From positions 1 through 64,000 of the forward strand of contig NZ_RBEE01000023.1 of NCBI RefSeq assembly GCF_003725795.1: a stretch of 64,000 nt of DNA. Direction: 5' to 3'. How positions within the stretch are numbered: the first letter of the stretch is position 1; every line of letters starts with the position of its first letter. The position numbers and the translations under genes were made by a program. This document shows positions 17,758-26,754 of this stretch, one piece after another. The DNA is from Pedobacter jejuensis (GTDB lineage: Bacteria; Bacteroidota; Bacteroidia; Sphingobacteriales; Sphingobacteriaceae). The notes under the pieces were generated by a model. That model ran no database searches and was not told the DNA's origin. It saw nothing but the letters and a program-made list of their open reading frames with translations.

Positions 17758-18930
17758 ATGCATTATTCCTCTAAATCTTCCTTTACCATATTATTCTCAA
17801 TTTTATGTTTGAACACAATTGGCGTTCTTGCTCAAGAAAGTACGATCCGTAATGTTATAATTAATCCATCGGGAATGTGGTTAAAGGGCGATTTGCATGT
17901 GCATTCCAGACATAGCACAGAATCATCCAACAATTCTATTTCGAAGATTATAAATTTTTCAAAATCGGTAAAGATGGATTACTTATGCATAACCGATCAT
18001 GATAATCATGTAAATGGGGATGTAGCGCACAACACCTGGACTGACCCAGAATTTAAATCAGATTCGCTGCTTTTATTATACGGTGCTGAGTGGACCACCA
18101 CAAGAGGACATGGAAATGTATTTTCTGCAAAACCCTATGACCATCAAAAGTTGTTTGATGTTAGAGATCAGAGAGACGTAAATATTGGCAAAGTTAAAAA
18201 TTCGCTGGGTGTTCACTTATCAGCAAATCATCCAAGCGGGAAAGATAATTTTGGCTTTTCGTATGATTTGGTAAAATCGATAGAGGTATGGAATTCGGCA
18301 ATTTGGCCAAAAAATGCCAATGCAATTATGATTTGGGATGATATGCTTTCATCGGGCAGAATGATGACTGGAAGAGGAGGAAGTGATTCGCACCATGGCG
18401 TACCTACTGCTGATGAAAAACCAACTTCAAATACTTATCAGGCAGAATTTAATTATGTTGGCACACCTACAACCTGGGTTTTTGCAAAAAAACGGAGCTT
18501 AGACGCTATTGTTTATGCATTAGACAATGGTAAGGTTTCGGTAAGTGCAAATCCATTTTCTCCAAGGGTAGAGTTTTATGCTGATGAAAAAGGAAATGGA
18601 AAATTCGAAATGATGATGGGTGATAATGCCGTTTCAACTGGTAAGCCGATAAAATTTCAAGTACAGTTAATGGGAAATACTTTAGTAGATGAAACCTATA
18701 CCATTACCGTAATTAAAAATGGAAGAAAATTGAATGCTTACGAAGTAAAGGGCAAAACACCAATTGTTGAATTTGCCGATACACCTGATTTAAAGATACG
18801 AACTTATTATCGTGTTGTAGTAGAAGGTAAAAATACACCCTATCCGCAGGTTCCAAAATCGATGGGTTTAAGCGAAAAAATGGTGGCACTTTCCAATCCA
18901 ATTTATTTTAATTTTGATCCGAAATTTTAA
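17758..18930 (+). CDS. Secreted PHP-domain hydrolase (CehA/McbA-like)
   Basis: I start at ATG 17758 (390 residues); a TTG two codons earlier adds nothing. A signal peptide ends near IGVLAQ. The PHP domain shows KGDLHVHSRHST (HxH), LCITDHDNH, GAEWTTTRGHGNVF, HLSANHPSG and GRGGSDSHHG, a complete set of metal ligands as in the CehA/McbA family, whose characterised members hydrolyse esters or phosphoesters. A C-terminal beta-rich portion (VDETYTITVIKNGRKL) follows. Last gene of the phosphorus operon; its stop overlaps the stop of the convergent kinase gene through a shared TTAA. Confidence 0.85.
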   Translation: MHYSSKSSFTILFSILCLNTIGVLAQESTIRNVIINPSGMWLKGDLHVHSRHSTESSNNSISKIINFSKSVKMDYLCITDHDNHVNGDVAHNTWTDPEFKSDSLLLLYGAEWTTTRGHGNVFSAKPYDHQKLFDVRDQRDVNIGKVKNSLGVHLSANHPSGKDNFGFSYDLVKSIEVWNSAIWPKNANAIMIWDDMLSSGRMMTGRGGSDSHHGVPTADEKPTSNTYQAEFNYVGTPTTWVFAKKRSLDAIVYALDNGKVSVSANPFSPRVEFYADEKGNGKFEMMMGDNAVSTGKPIKFQVQLMGNTLVDETYTITVIKNGRKLNAYEVKGKTPIVEFADTPDLKIRTYYRVVVEGKNTPYPQVPKSMGLSEKMVALSNPIYFNFDPKF

Positions 18931-20132
18931 GCTCCTATACTAAACTTGAAGCAACTTCCTTGGTTAATTTCTGATTCAACACAAATTTTACCATTCAATT
19001 TTTCTACTAAAAACCTAACCGTAAATAGCCCGATACCAGTGCCATTTTGATGAAATCTGTCAACATGATTTAGGGTCACATTTCTATCGAAAATGCGTTC
19101 TAGTTCTTCATTAGCTATTCCAATTCCATTATCCTGAATTACAAAAATATCCTTGCCATTATTTTTTTCGTAGCATATCACAATTTTACAAATAGGCTTA
19201 TTGTTGTAGCGAACCGCATTGGTTAATAAATTGATAAATATTTGCTGAAGTGCAATTTCTGAAGTTGTAATTATTGGGTTTTCTATTGGATATGTTATCA
19301 CCACGTTTTCGGGCATGGTAATCATAGAAACCGTTTTCTCTAAAAAGGTACTTAGAAGAATTGATGTATGATTTTGAGTTAATGTTTCTGGTCTGAGTGA
19401 ATACTCCAACATATCATTAACCAGTTTTGCCAATCTTCTTGTCGATGATAAATTTGTTGATGCAAGTTTCAGCGCTTTTGTGTCACCATTCTGCTCCAGG
19501 TGTCGTGTTAAAAGTTCTGCACTCATTGAAATACTACTCAAAGGATTTTTTAAGTCGTGGGCAGCAGTTGTTGCAAAGCGTTGCATAAATTCATTTGTCT
19601 CGCTAAGCTGCTTATTTGCTTCGTGGAGGTCTGTGATTTTCTTTCGAAGCTCCATTTGGGTAATAACCTGTTTGGCTAAAATTTTCAATGCATCTAATTG
19701 TTGCGGCGTTAAAGATTTTGGCACCCTGTCAATTACGCAAAGCGAACCAAGTGAATAACCATCAGGACTTTGCAAAGAAACTCCGGCATAGAAAACTATA
19801 TTTGGATCAGAAGTTACTAAAGGGTTTTCTGCAAATCGCAAATCCGACCTAGCATCTGTTATCTGCATAGTTCCGGTAGGATCTATAATCGTATGTGCAC
19901 AAAAAGCATGTTCTCTTGGTGTTTGAGTAACCCCCAATCCAATTCTACTTTTAAACCACTGTCGTGTTTCATCAACTAATGTGATTAATGCGATGGGTGT
20001 ACCACAAATTTCGGAAGCCATTTTAGTTAAATCATCGAAATCATCCTCTTCAGATGTATCCATGATTTTGTAGGCTTTTAATGAGGCTAAGCGTTCTGCT
20101 TCATTATTTGGCAAGGGCAATTCTTTATTCAA
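18927..20132 (-). CDS. GAF-domain histidine kinase
   Basis: A 401-residue cytoplasmic sensor kinase without membrane segments. Residues ~25-160 form a GAF domain with CGTPIALITLVDETRQWF and REHAFCAHTI, a variety common in Bacteroidota kinases. A coiled linker leads to the HisKA box AAHDLKNPLSS with phospho-acceptor His192. The ATPase domain has an N box (IFINLLTNAVRYNN), G1 (IQDNGIGIAN) and G2 (GTGIGLFTVRF). No response regulator lies directly beside it. The signal is unknown; it is not clearly tied to the phosphorus operon that it converges on. Confidence 0.9.
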   Translation of the reverse strand: MNKELPLPNNEAERLASLKAYKIMDTSEEDDFDDLTKMASEICGTPIALITLVDETRQWFKSRIGLGVTQTPREHAFCAHTIIDPTGTMQITDARSDLRFAENPLVTSDPNIVFYAGVSLQSPDGYSLGSLCVIDRVPKSLTPQQLDALKILAKQVITQMELRKKITDLHEANKQLSETNEFMQRFATTAAHDLKNPLSSISMSAELLTRHLEQNGDTKALKLASTNLSSTRRLAKLVNDMLEYSLRPETLTQNHTSILLSTFLEKTVSMITMPENVVITYPIENPIITTSEIALQQIFINLLTNAVRYNNKPICKIVICYEKNNGKDIFVIQDNGIGIANEELERIFDRNVTLNHVDRFHQNGTGIGLFTVRFLVEKLNGKICVESEINQGSCFKFSIGA

Positions 20133-20386
20133 ACTACTTTAATGTGTGTGCAGATTGCCAATTTGGTTTTCTGATGATAAACTAATTTTCAAAGGTATCT
20201 ATTTTTAATGTAGATAACTATTTTATAGCTTTTAAGAATGCTAAAATGACTGTGTAATAACGTATCAGTAAAACAATTTACAAAGCTAATTTTCTTTCTT
20301 AAAAATATAAAAAAATAAAACTATTAACTAAATCCGATTGTAGTATAGTAACAAAACTTAAAAAAGAAACTTCAAAATTTTATAAA

Positions 20387-20848
20387 ATGGAAAATACAGA
20401 AAAAACAGTAGAAATTTTAAATGATTTAATTGAAATCAATAATGATAGAGCAGATGGATTTGATAAAGCATCAGCAGATTTAGATGATGTTAACATCGAT
20501 TTGAAAGCTACATTTGAAAAATTATCATCTGATAGCCGTGCGAACTCTTTAGAATTAGCAGGTTTAGTAGGTAGAAATGGCGATGCTCCAGATACTGGAA
20601 ACACCATTTTAGGAACTTTACATAGAGCATGGATAGACATCAAAGCTAGCTTTGGTGGTGATGATCGCCACAGCATTTTAGCAGAATGTGAGCGTGGAGA
20701 AGATGCAATTAAAAAAGCATACAGAGATGCGTTGGCAGAAAATGAATTGAGTGAGCCATTACGTTCTACATTGTTAAAACAACAAGAAGGAATCAATGCA
20801 GGTCACGATTTAATTAAAGGTTTAAGAGATGCCCATAAAGCTCTTTAA
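20387..20848 (+). CDS. PA2169-type four-helix-bundle protein (DUF2383)
   Basis: A 153-residue, acidic, wholly helical protein. The opening TEKTVEILNDLIEINNDRAD, the LGTLHRAWIDIKASFGGDD block, AECERGEDAIKKAYRDAL and the C-terminal LLKQQEGINAGHDLIKGLRD fit the DUF2383/PA2169 family, whose members form ferritin-like four-helix bundles and are commonly stress- or stationary-phase-associated. The biochemical role is unknown. It is monocistronic and ends in a strong terminator. Confidence 0.85.
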   Translation: MENTEKTVEILNDLIEINNDRADGFDKASADLDDVNIDLKATFEKLSSDSRANSLELAGLVGRNGDAPDTGNTILGTLHRAWIDIKASFGGDDRHSILAECERGEDAIKKAYRDALAENELSEPLRSTLLKQQEGINAGHDLIKGLRDAHKAL

Positions 20849-20864
20849 AATTAAATATTGAACC

Positions 20865-20902
20865 AAAAAACCGCTAATGAATTTTCATTAGCGGTTTTTT
20901 TT
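20865..20902 (+). terminator. Rho-independent terminator after the DUF2383 gene
   Basis: ACCGCTAATGAA (20870-20881) is a perfect complement of TTCATTAGCGGT (20884-20895), flanked by an A run before and a T run to 20902. The flanking runs make it usable in both directions. Confidence 0.9.
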
Positions 20903-21062
20903 ATGTCTTTACGTATAAAATCCTTTTAAAAATTATGCATTATCTTATTTGAAACCTGCTTGGTCTTAATGTCATAATGGTTCAAAAAAAATATACAACT
21001 GTAAACTATGCTACTCAATTTCTTTAATGATACAGGGAACACCAATCGATTTTAATCAAAAT

Positions 21063-21424
21063 TTAATTGTGCAAATAAGTATTCAAAACTCCAAGAAGAT
21101 TATCAATATCGTAAGGTTTGGCAATAAAATCTATCGCACCACAACTAAGTGCAGTTTGCCTTCCGGTATCACTAGCGGAAAGCACAATCATTGGTACCTT
21201 TTCAAAAGCGATGTTAGTTTTTAATGAAGCAATAATTTTATCACCAGAAATACCAGGCATCCACAATCTATAAGAAGCAGATCTGGCATCTCAGTTTTAA
21301 AAACTTCTTCTGCTTTCAAACTATCCGATACCGAAATAACTTCATAACCAGCATCTTCCAATATCATACCGGTAACATCCAATATATCCATCTCATCATC
21401 ACAAATCATTATTTTTATTGCCAT
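21063..21424 (-). pseudogene. Single-domain response regulator, frameshifted
   Basis: The 5' part (ATG at 21424) reads a receiver domain start with IMICDDEMDILD and LLLID at the phospho-acceptor Asp53, then goes out of frame. The rest continues in another frame as WMPGISGDKI, PMIVLSASD and AIDFIAKPYD, giving the conserved Thr/Ser-equivalent and Lys. The break is at about 21264-21265: one base is missing in the codon after Asp53, where GATnTGTGG would restore D-x-W-M-P. Joined, the protein is about 121 residues, the usual CheY length. Its start codon lies 2 bp downstream of the LOV kinase stop codon, so it was probably that kinase's partner. A sequencing or assembly error is an alternative to real inactivation. 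Confidence 0.85.
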
Positions 21425-21425
21425 A

Positions 21426-22955
21426 TTATTTTTGCTTTAAAGGAATCGTGAAACTAAATACCGATCCTTTTTCTTCTTCACTTTCAACCCAAAGTGTACC
21501 AGAGTGTTCTTTTATTATTTGACTACAAACGTATAAACCTACACCAACACCAGGAAATCTTTCTGAGATTTCATCCGCACGGTAAAAGCGTTCAAAGATT
21601 CGTTTATGATCTCTTTTGTGTATTCCAACACCAGAATCTGTTACCGATACTTTGCAATATCCAGATAACATGCTTAAATGAATATTTATTCCTTTTTCTA
21701 TAGGACTATATTTTACAGCATTTGATAATAAATTTATCATAACCTGTTCCAATCTTCCAAAATCACCTTCAACCGTGATATCATCGATGCCTGTTATCGA
21801 AATTTTATGCTCAGGAGAACTTTGCTCAAGTACAATTACCGCATCTTCAATTAACTTCCTTAAGCTAAAAGGCTCAAAATTAAACTGAATCTTACCCGAT
21901 TGCATTCTAGCAACATCCAGTAGATCATGTATTAATCTTTCTAACCGTCCAATAGATTTACCAGCAGTAGCAAAACCTTTTAAGTAAGTAGTATCGTTGT
22001 TTCTTTTTGCTATTTTTTCTAATAACTGAAAATTCCCTTTAATGCTAGTTAAAGGCGTTTTCATTTCATGACTGGCAATATTGATAAAGTCTTCCTTTCT
22101 GTGCTCAATAGCTTTTCTTTCGGTAATATCTTCTATAGCCAGGAGAATTCTATCTTGATATTTTCCTTTAAGCGTCATTTGCCTAGCGTTCAAAATGAGC
22201 ATTTTACGTCCAATAGATGCAAATTCATTCTCCATTTCAAACCCTTCGAATGGATTGTTATGAGGCAGAATATTCAACAATAGCTGTCGAAGCTCTGGAA
22301 TATCCCATTGGCCATTTCCTATCTTAAATAAATGTTCGCCAATAATATCCTGATACCTTTCTCTAAAAAAACTACAAAAATTTTCGTTGGCACTTAAAAT
22401 CCTTAATTCACTATCTAAAACAATAAGACTTTCTCTAATGGTTTCTACAATAGCTGATAAATAACTTTCGCTTTCTTCTAAGTTATGCGTACGTTCTCTA
22501 ACTTGTTCATCCAATATCTCCCGTTCCTCTACCAATTCATTTTCGGCATTTACTCTTTTTGTTACATCATTTTGAATACCTATAAAATGCGTAACATTTC
22601 CCTGAGGATTTTTTATTGGCGAAATCATAAGTTCATTCCACACCATTCTGCCATCTTTTTTATAATTTCTTAGCAAAACCGTACAATGCTCCCCATTCTT
22701 TATCGCAGCTCCTAATAAATTTCTTGATTTTTGATTGCGGTCTTCGCTTTGTAAAAAGCGGCAGTTGTGACCAATAATTTCTTTCTTCGTATATCCGGTT
22801 AAATTCTCGAATGCATTATTGCAGTAAATAATTGGCTCATCTGGTTGATTGTGATCTGTTATAACTACACCATTGCTAGATGCATGTAATGCTGCTGCAA
22901 ATAACCTTAAATCAGCATTTCCAAAATCTGGCAAATTCACTAAAAAGTCTTCCAT
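21426..22955 (-). CDS. LOV-PAS histidine kinase (putative blue-light sensor)
   Basis: A 509-residue cytoplasmic hybrid of LOV, PAS and kinase domains. The LOV core motif GHNCRFLQ (62-69) holds the flavin-adduct Cys65. The other flavin-contact residues are also present: Asn97 (RNYKKDG), Asn107 (VWNELMISP) and Gln128 (IGIQNDVT). A coiled coil (~135-165) links to a second PAS domain (~165-280), then HisKA with SHEMKTPLTS (His296), and an ATPase with LLSNAVKYSP, SVTDSGVGIH and GVGVGLYVCSQ. The presence of all four LOV contact residues argues for genuine FMN binding. A frameshifted single-domain response regulator follows in the same operon. Confidence 0.93.
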   Translation of the reverse strand: MEDFLVNLPDFGNADLRLFAAALHASSNGVVITDHNQPDEPIIYCNNAFENLTGYTKKEIIGHNCRFLQSEDRNQKSRNLLGAAIKNGEHCTVLLRNYKKDGRMVWNELMISPIKNPQGNVTHFIGIQNDVTKRVNAENELVEEREILDEQVRERTHNLEESESYLSAIVETIRESLIVLDSELRILSANENFCSFFRERYQDIIGEHLFKIGNGQWDIPELRQLLLNILPHNNPFEGFEMENEFASIGRKMLILNARQMTLKGKYQDRILLAIEDITERKAIEHRKEDFINIASHEMKTPLTSIKGNFQLLEKIAKRNNDTTYLKGFATAGKSIGRLERLIHDLLDVARMQSGKIQFNFEPFSLRKLIEDAVIVLEQSSPEHKISITGIDDITVEGDFGRLEQVMINLLSNAVKYSPIEKGINIHLSMLSGYCKVSVTDSGVGIHKRDHKRIFERFYRADEISERFPGVGVGLYVCSQIIKEHSGTLWVESEEEKGSVFSFTIPLKQK

Positions 22956-23271
22956 TTATAAAAACATTTTCTCGGGGTTAACAATTTGGAGTGGTTGTGT
23001 TTAACCATTACGCGTAAGATAACTTTAAGCCACCTAGTTTTGTTTAGTAAAATGTGAAATTAATCAAATTAAAAGTAAAATATTCCTAAATGATGTGTGG
23101 ACAGGTAGTTTTTTAAGTGTACGATAAAATTTCGCCACATCGAAGCACCAAATAATCAACCACACCCTCGTTACCTCCTGATAAATATCAAGAATCTTCT
23201 AGAATTTAATCAAAACTTAACCTTTGTTTTTAGGGTTATGTAAGTAAACAAAACAATCATCACCTGTTATT
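22956..23271. promoter_or_regulatory. Intergenic region between divergent LOV kinase and DUF892-katE genes
   Basis: This 316-bp stretch lacks a protein-like frame. It separates divergent transcription units and should hold both promoters. TAGTTTTG at 23035-23042 fits the TAnnTTTG -7 consensus on the plus strand, though it would leave a 230-bp leader. A GGTTAAC...GTTTAACC inverted pair lies near 22976-23006. I see nothing else that I can name. Confidence 0.3.
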
Positions 23272-23826
23272 ATGAAAACAAAAGATACTGGTAGCGAACC
23301 TAAGTTTACCACTAAAACCACAAAAGAAGATTCTCCGGCACTTAACGAACTTTTTAAAGATTCAATAGCTGATTTGTATTGGGCAGAGAATCATTTGGTT
23401 AAATCTCTTCCAAAAATGATTTCCGCTGCAACAGCTCCAGAACTTATAAGCGCTATCGAATCACATCTTGAAGAGACCAAAAACCATGTAACCAGGTTAG
23501 AGCAAATTTTTGAACTACTTGGAGAAAAGGTAATTGCTAAAAAATGTGATGCCATGGAAGGTCTCACGAAAGAAGCGGAAGGTATTGTAGAATCTACAGA
23601 ACCTGGAACTGCAACAAGGGATGTAGGAATAATTTTAGCATCGCAAAAAGTTGAACATTATGAAATTGCAAGTTACAATGGCTTGTATCAATTGGCTATA
23701 ACGCTTGGTTTATCAGATGTTGCAGAGCTTTTAGAACAAACATTGGCTGAAGAAAAACTTGTCGACAATAAATTAGGTGACATCGCCGAAAACGAAATTA
23801 ATTACAAAGCAGCTGAAGAAGCTTAA
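23272..23826 (+). CDS. DUF892 (YciE/YciF-like) ferritin-like protein
   Basis: A 184-residue helical protein. LNELFKDSIADLYWAENHLV, ESHLEETKNHVTRLEQIFEL, ASQKVEHYEIASYNGLYQLA and LEQTLAEEKLVDNKL place the conserved Glu and His residues of the DUF892 four-helix bundle in order, a family related to ferritins with a di-metal site. The first ~25 residues are a disordered, Lys/Thr-rich tail. The katE start follows 5 bp after its stop, so the two are co-transcribed, which supports a role in peroxide or iron stress. Confidence 0.88.
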   Translation: MKTKDTGSEPKFTTKTTKEDSPALNELFKDSIADLYWAENHLVKSLPKMISAATAPELISAIESHLEETKNHVTRLEQIFELLGEKVIAKKCDAMEGLTKEAEGIVESTEPGTATRDVGIILASQKVEHYEIASYNGLYQLAITLGLSDVAELLEQTLAEEKLVDNKLGDIAENEINYKAAEEA

Positions 23827-23831
23827 AAAAT

Positions 23832-26024
23832 ATGGCTAAGAAAACATCCGATAAAAATAGTTCTCCCGCACAGCAAGAGAACGATAAAACCAATAAATTA
23901 GAGTCTTTCGTTGCAGATTCTACTGGTCAGTTTATGACAACCAATCATGGTGTAAAAATCAATGACGACCAAAACTCGCTAAAAGCTGGTGATAGAGGCG
24001 CAACATTACTCGAAGATTTTATCCTAAGAGAGAAAATCACACACTTTGATCATGAGCGTATTCCTGAACGTGTTGTACATGCAAGAGGTTCGGCCGCACA
24101 CGGCGTTTTTAAAGTTTACGATGATTTATCAGAAATAACCAAAGCTGCTTTTTTATGTGATACCAGTATTGAAACGCCTGTTTTTGTTCGCTTTTCTACG
24201 GTAGCCGGCTCTCGCGGCTCAAGCGATTTAGCTAGAGATGTACGTGGATTTGCCGTCAAGTTTTACACACAGGAAGGTAACTTTGATTTGGTAGGTAATA
24301 ATATGCCCGTGTTTTTTATTCAGGATGCTATTAAGTTTCCTGATTTGATACATGCAGTAAAACCAGAGCCGGATAACGAAATGCCACAGGCAGCTTCAGC
24401 TCATGATACCTTTTGGGATTTTATTTCACAACTTCCAGAATCTGCACACATGATTATGTGGGCAATGAGCGATCGTGCTCTACCAAGAAGTTACCGTATG
24501 ATGGAAGGTTTTGGTGTACACACTTTCCGTTTTGTAAATGCTGAAGGCGTTTCTAATTTTGTTAAATTCCATTGGAAGCCACTCCTTGGTGTGCATTCGG
24601 TTGCTTGGGATGAAGCGCAAAATATCTCTGGTAAAGACCCTGATTTTCATAGAAGAGATTTGTGGGATGCGATTGAAGCAGGTGCTTTTCCGGAGTGGGA
24701 ATTAGGTGTTCAAATTGTACCAGAAGAGGATGAATTTAAATTTGAGTTTGATTTACTCGACCCAACAAAGCTGATACCTGAAGAACTTGTACCTGTACAA
24801 CGTATTGGAAAAATGACTTTAAACCGCAATCCGGATAATTTCTTTTCTGAAACGGAACAGGTTGCTTTTCATGTTGGTCATGTTGTTCCAGGAATCGATT
24901 TTACTAACGATCCGTTATTACAAGGTAGATTGTTCTCTTATACCGATACACAATTAATTCGTCTTGGCGGACCAAATTTCCACGAAATTCCTATTAACCG
25001 ACCAGTAGTTCCGGTTCATAATAATCAACGAGATGGTTATATGCGTCAAACCATTAACCGTGGTAAAACCAGTTATGGTCCGAATGCAATTGCAGCCAAC
25101 GACCCTCAACAAGCCAAGGCACAAGAAGGTGGTTTTGTAAGCTATAATGAAAGAATTGATGCTAAAAAGATACGAGCAAGAAGCAGAAGTTTCTTCGACC
25201 ATTTTTCACAAGCTCGTCTGTTCTTTAACTCGCAAAGCGATCCTGAAAAAAATCATATTACTGATGCACTAAGTTTCGAACTTGGAAAAGTTAAAGCAGT
25301 AGAAATTCGTGAGCGTATGCTTGCAGTACTAGCCGAAATTGATAAAAACTTGGCAGCCGAAGTTGCTTATGCACTAGGATTACACATTCCAAAAATTCCT
25401 CTTGAAGAACTAAATAATAGCATTCCGGCTGATGGTGACAGAAATGAATATGCATCTACAAATCCTGAAGGTAGTTTAGCAAAATCAGAAGCATTAAGTA
25501 TGGCTGGTACGATTAAAGATACCATTCAAACCCGAAAAATTGCAATTTTAGCAGCTGATGGCGTTGATGAAAAATCTTTAAGTAAAGTTAAAGATGAATT
25601 AATAGCAGAAGGAGCAGTGGTTCACATTATTGCACCAAAATTAGGCAAAATCATTTCGGAAGGCGATGTAGAAGTTACCGTTGATCAAAGCTTTTTAACT
25701 GCTGCATCTGTTTTGTACGATGCTGTTTACGTTCCAGGTGGTGGAAATTCAGTTGCAACGTTAGAAGCAGAGGCAAATGCCGTTCATTTTTTGAATGAAG
25801 CTTTTAAACATTGTAAAGCCATTGCAGCCGATGAACAAGCATTACAAGTATTGGAATCAACCTATTTTTATAAAAAACTACCAGCAGAGTATTCTAAAGA
25901 AACAGTGCTACGCGAAGGCGTATTGGTTTCGGCAGATATAAAAATCTTAGCTAGTACTTTTATAGAAATGATTGGTATGCACCGTTTCTGGGAAAGAGAA
26001 AATCCAAGAAAAATTCCTGCATAA
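23832..26024 (+). CDS. katE: Large-subunit catalase (clade II, HPII/KatE type)
   Basis: A 730-residue catalase, longer than small-subunit enzymes because of an N-terminal extension and a C-terminal class I amidotransferase/DJ-1-like domain (~575-720, ILAADGVDEKSLSKVKDEL, AVYVPGGGNSVATL). The catalytic His83 lies in ERVVHARGSAAHG, the active-site Asn in DLVGNNMPVFF (155-160), and the haem-ligand Tyr in GRLFSYTDTQLIRLG. It degrades hydrogen peroxide in the cytoplasm. It forms an operon with the DUF892 gene. Confidence 0.96.
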   Translation: MAKKTSDKNSSPAQQENDKTNKLESFVADSTGQFMTTNHGVKINDDQNSLKAGDRGATLLEDFILREKITHFDHERIPERVVHARGSAAHGVFKVYDDLSEITKAAFLCDTSIETPVFVRFSTVAGSRGSSDLARDVRGFAVKFYTQEGNFDLVGNNMPVFFIQDAIKFPDLIHAVKPEPDNEMPQAASAHDTFWDFISQLPESAHMIMWAMSDRALPRSYRMMEGFGVHTFRFVNAEGVSNFVKFHWKPLLGVHSVAWDEAQNISGKDPDFHRRDLWDAIEAGAFPEWELGVQIVPEEDEFKFEFDLLDPTKLIPEELVPVQRIGKMTLNRNPDNFFSETEQVAFHVGHVVPGIDFTNDPLLQGRLFSYTDTQLIRLGGPNFHEIPINRPVVPVHNNQRDGYMRQTINRGKTSYGPNAIAANDPQQAKAQEGGFVSYNERIDAKKIRARSRSFFDHFSQARLFFNSQSDPEKNHITDALSFELGKVKAVEIRERMLAVLAEIDKNLAAEVAYALGLHIPKIPLEELNNSIPADGDRNEYASTNPEGSLAKSEALSMAGTIKDTIQTRKIAILAADGVDEKSLSKVKDELIAEGAVVHIIAPKLGKIISEGDVEVTVDQSFLTAASVLYDAVYVPGGGNSVATLEAEANAVHFLNEAFKHCKAIAADEQALQVLESTYFYKKLPAEYSKETVLREGVLVSADIKILASTFIEMIGMHRFWERENPRKIPA

Positions 26025-26077
26025 TTAATCTGCGTTGCAAATTGATTATGAATTATTTTATTCATTTCAAATCAAAT

Positions 26078-26115
26078 ATATATCGAATGCTGTTTACATA
26101 TAGCATTCGATATAT
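26078..26115. repeat. Perfect 14-bp inverted repeat after katE
   Basis: ATATATCGAATGCT (26078-26091) and its exact complement AGCATTCGATATAT (26102-26115) flank a 10-bp spacer. There is no strong T run, so it may be a weak terminator of the katE operon or an operator for the gene starting at 26149. Confidence 0.55.
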
Positions 26116-26148
26116 GATTTTACTATCAACCTAACCTAAAATCCTAAA

Positions 26149-26754
26149 ATGGAAAACAATACTAATCTTCCTAAAGTCCCTGAGCAAGTTGTTGGAAGTG
26201 AGGTGGATGTTGTAGATGAACGGAAATTTGAACATGACGAAGAAGCCCTGAAAAGATATTTAATATCTTCAGAACGACTTCTGGATATAAATAATTGGGG
26301 CAAGTATGCTGGGATTTCAGCTTTTCAATTGATTGATAGTCATGGCGTTCGTGCTCAAAGGCTTGCAGAACAACAAGATTATATCCGCATAGATATTCCA
26401 GGGCCAGGAACTAAAGCAGGAATGGGTTATGATTGGGTTAGAATTGAAGAAATAGAACGCAATGATGATGGAAACGAGCGTTACATTTTAATTAGAGTTC
26501 GTCCATGTCCGCATCCACTTTCTGATAAAAATGATACCGCACACTTCTTAAAAGACAACGCTACTTCGACGTTTATTGTGAGACAAAGAGGAAATGTAGT
26601 TTATGCCGAAGAACATGGCCGTAATGAGTTACCAAATACTAATACAGGCAGTTTGTACGATAAGGGAAGAAACTTTGTAGTTGGTATGGCTGCAAAAATT
26701 GGCTTATCCTATCCTCAATGGAGCAGTCTGGTTAAAGGTCTGCTTGCCGATTAA
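26149..26754 (+). CDS. Conserved-looking protein of unknown function
   Basis: A 201-residue cytoplasmic protein with no signal or membrane segment. Notable stretches are LLDINNWGKYAGISAFQLID, GPGTKAGMGYDWVRIEEIER, IRVRPCPHPLSDKNDTAHFL and KIGLSYPQWSSLVKG. I do not recognise a domain. A structured, single-domain globular protein is likely. It lies between katE and a convergent ankyrin gene, sharing four bases with the latter at the stops, so an oxidative-stress link is possible but unproven. Confidence 0.8.
   Translation: MENNTNLPKVPEQVVGSEVDVVDERKFEHDEEALKRYLISSERLLDINNWGKYAGISAFQLIDSHGVRAQRLAEQQDYIRIDIPGPGTKAGMGYDWVRIEEIERNDDGNERYILIRVRPCPHPLSDKNDTAHFLKDNATSTFIVRQRGNVVYAEEHGRNELPNTNTGSLYDKGRNFVVGMAAKIGLSYPQWSSLVKGLLAD

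Noticed and set aside
20380..20796. 138-codon minus-strand frame opposite the DUF2383 gene
   Set aside because: The plus-strand product matches a known family and has a terminator; the reverse frame is its shadow.
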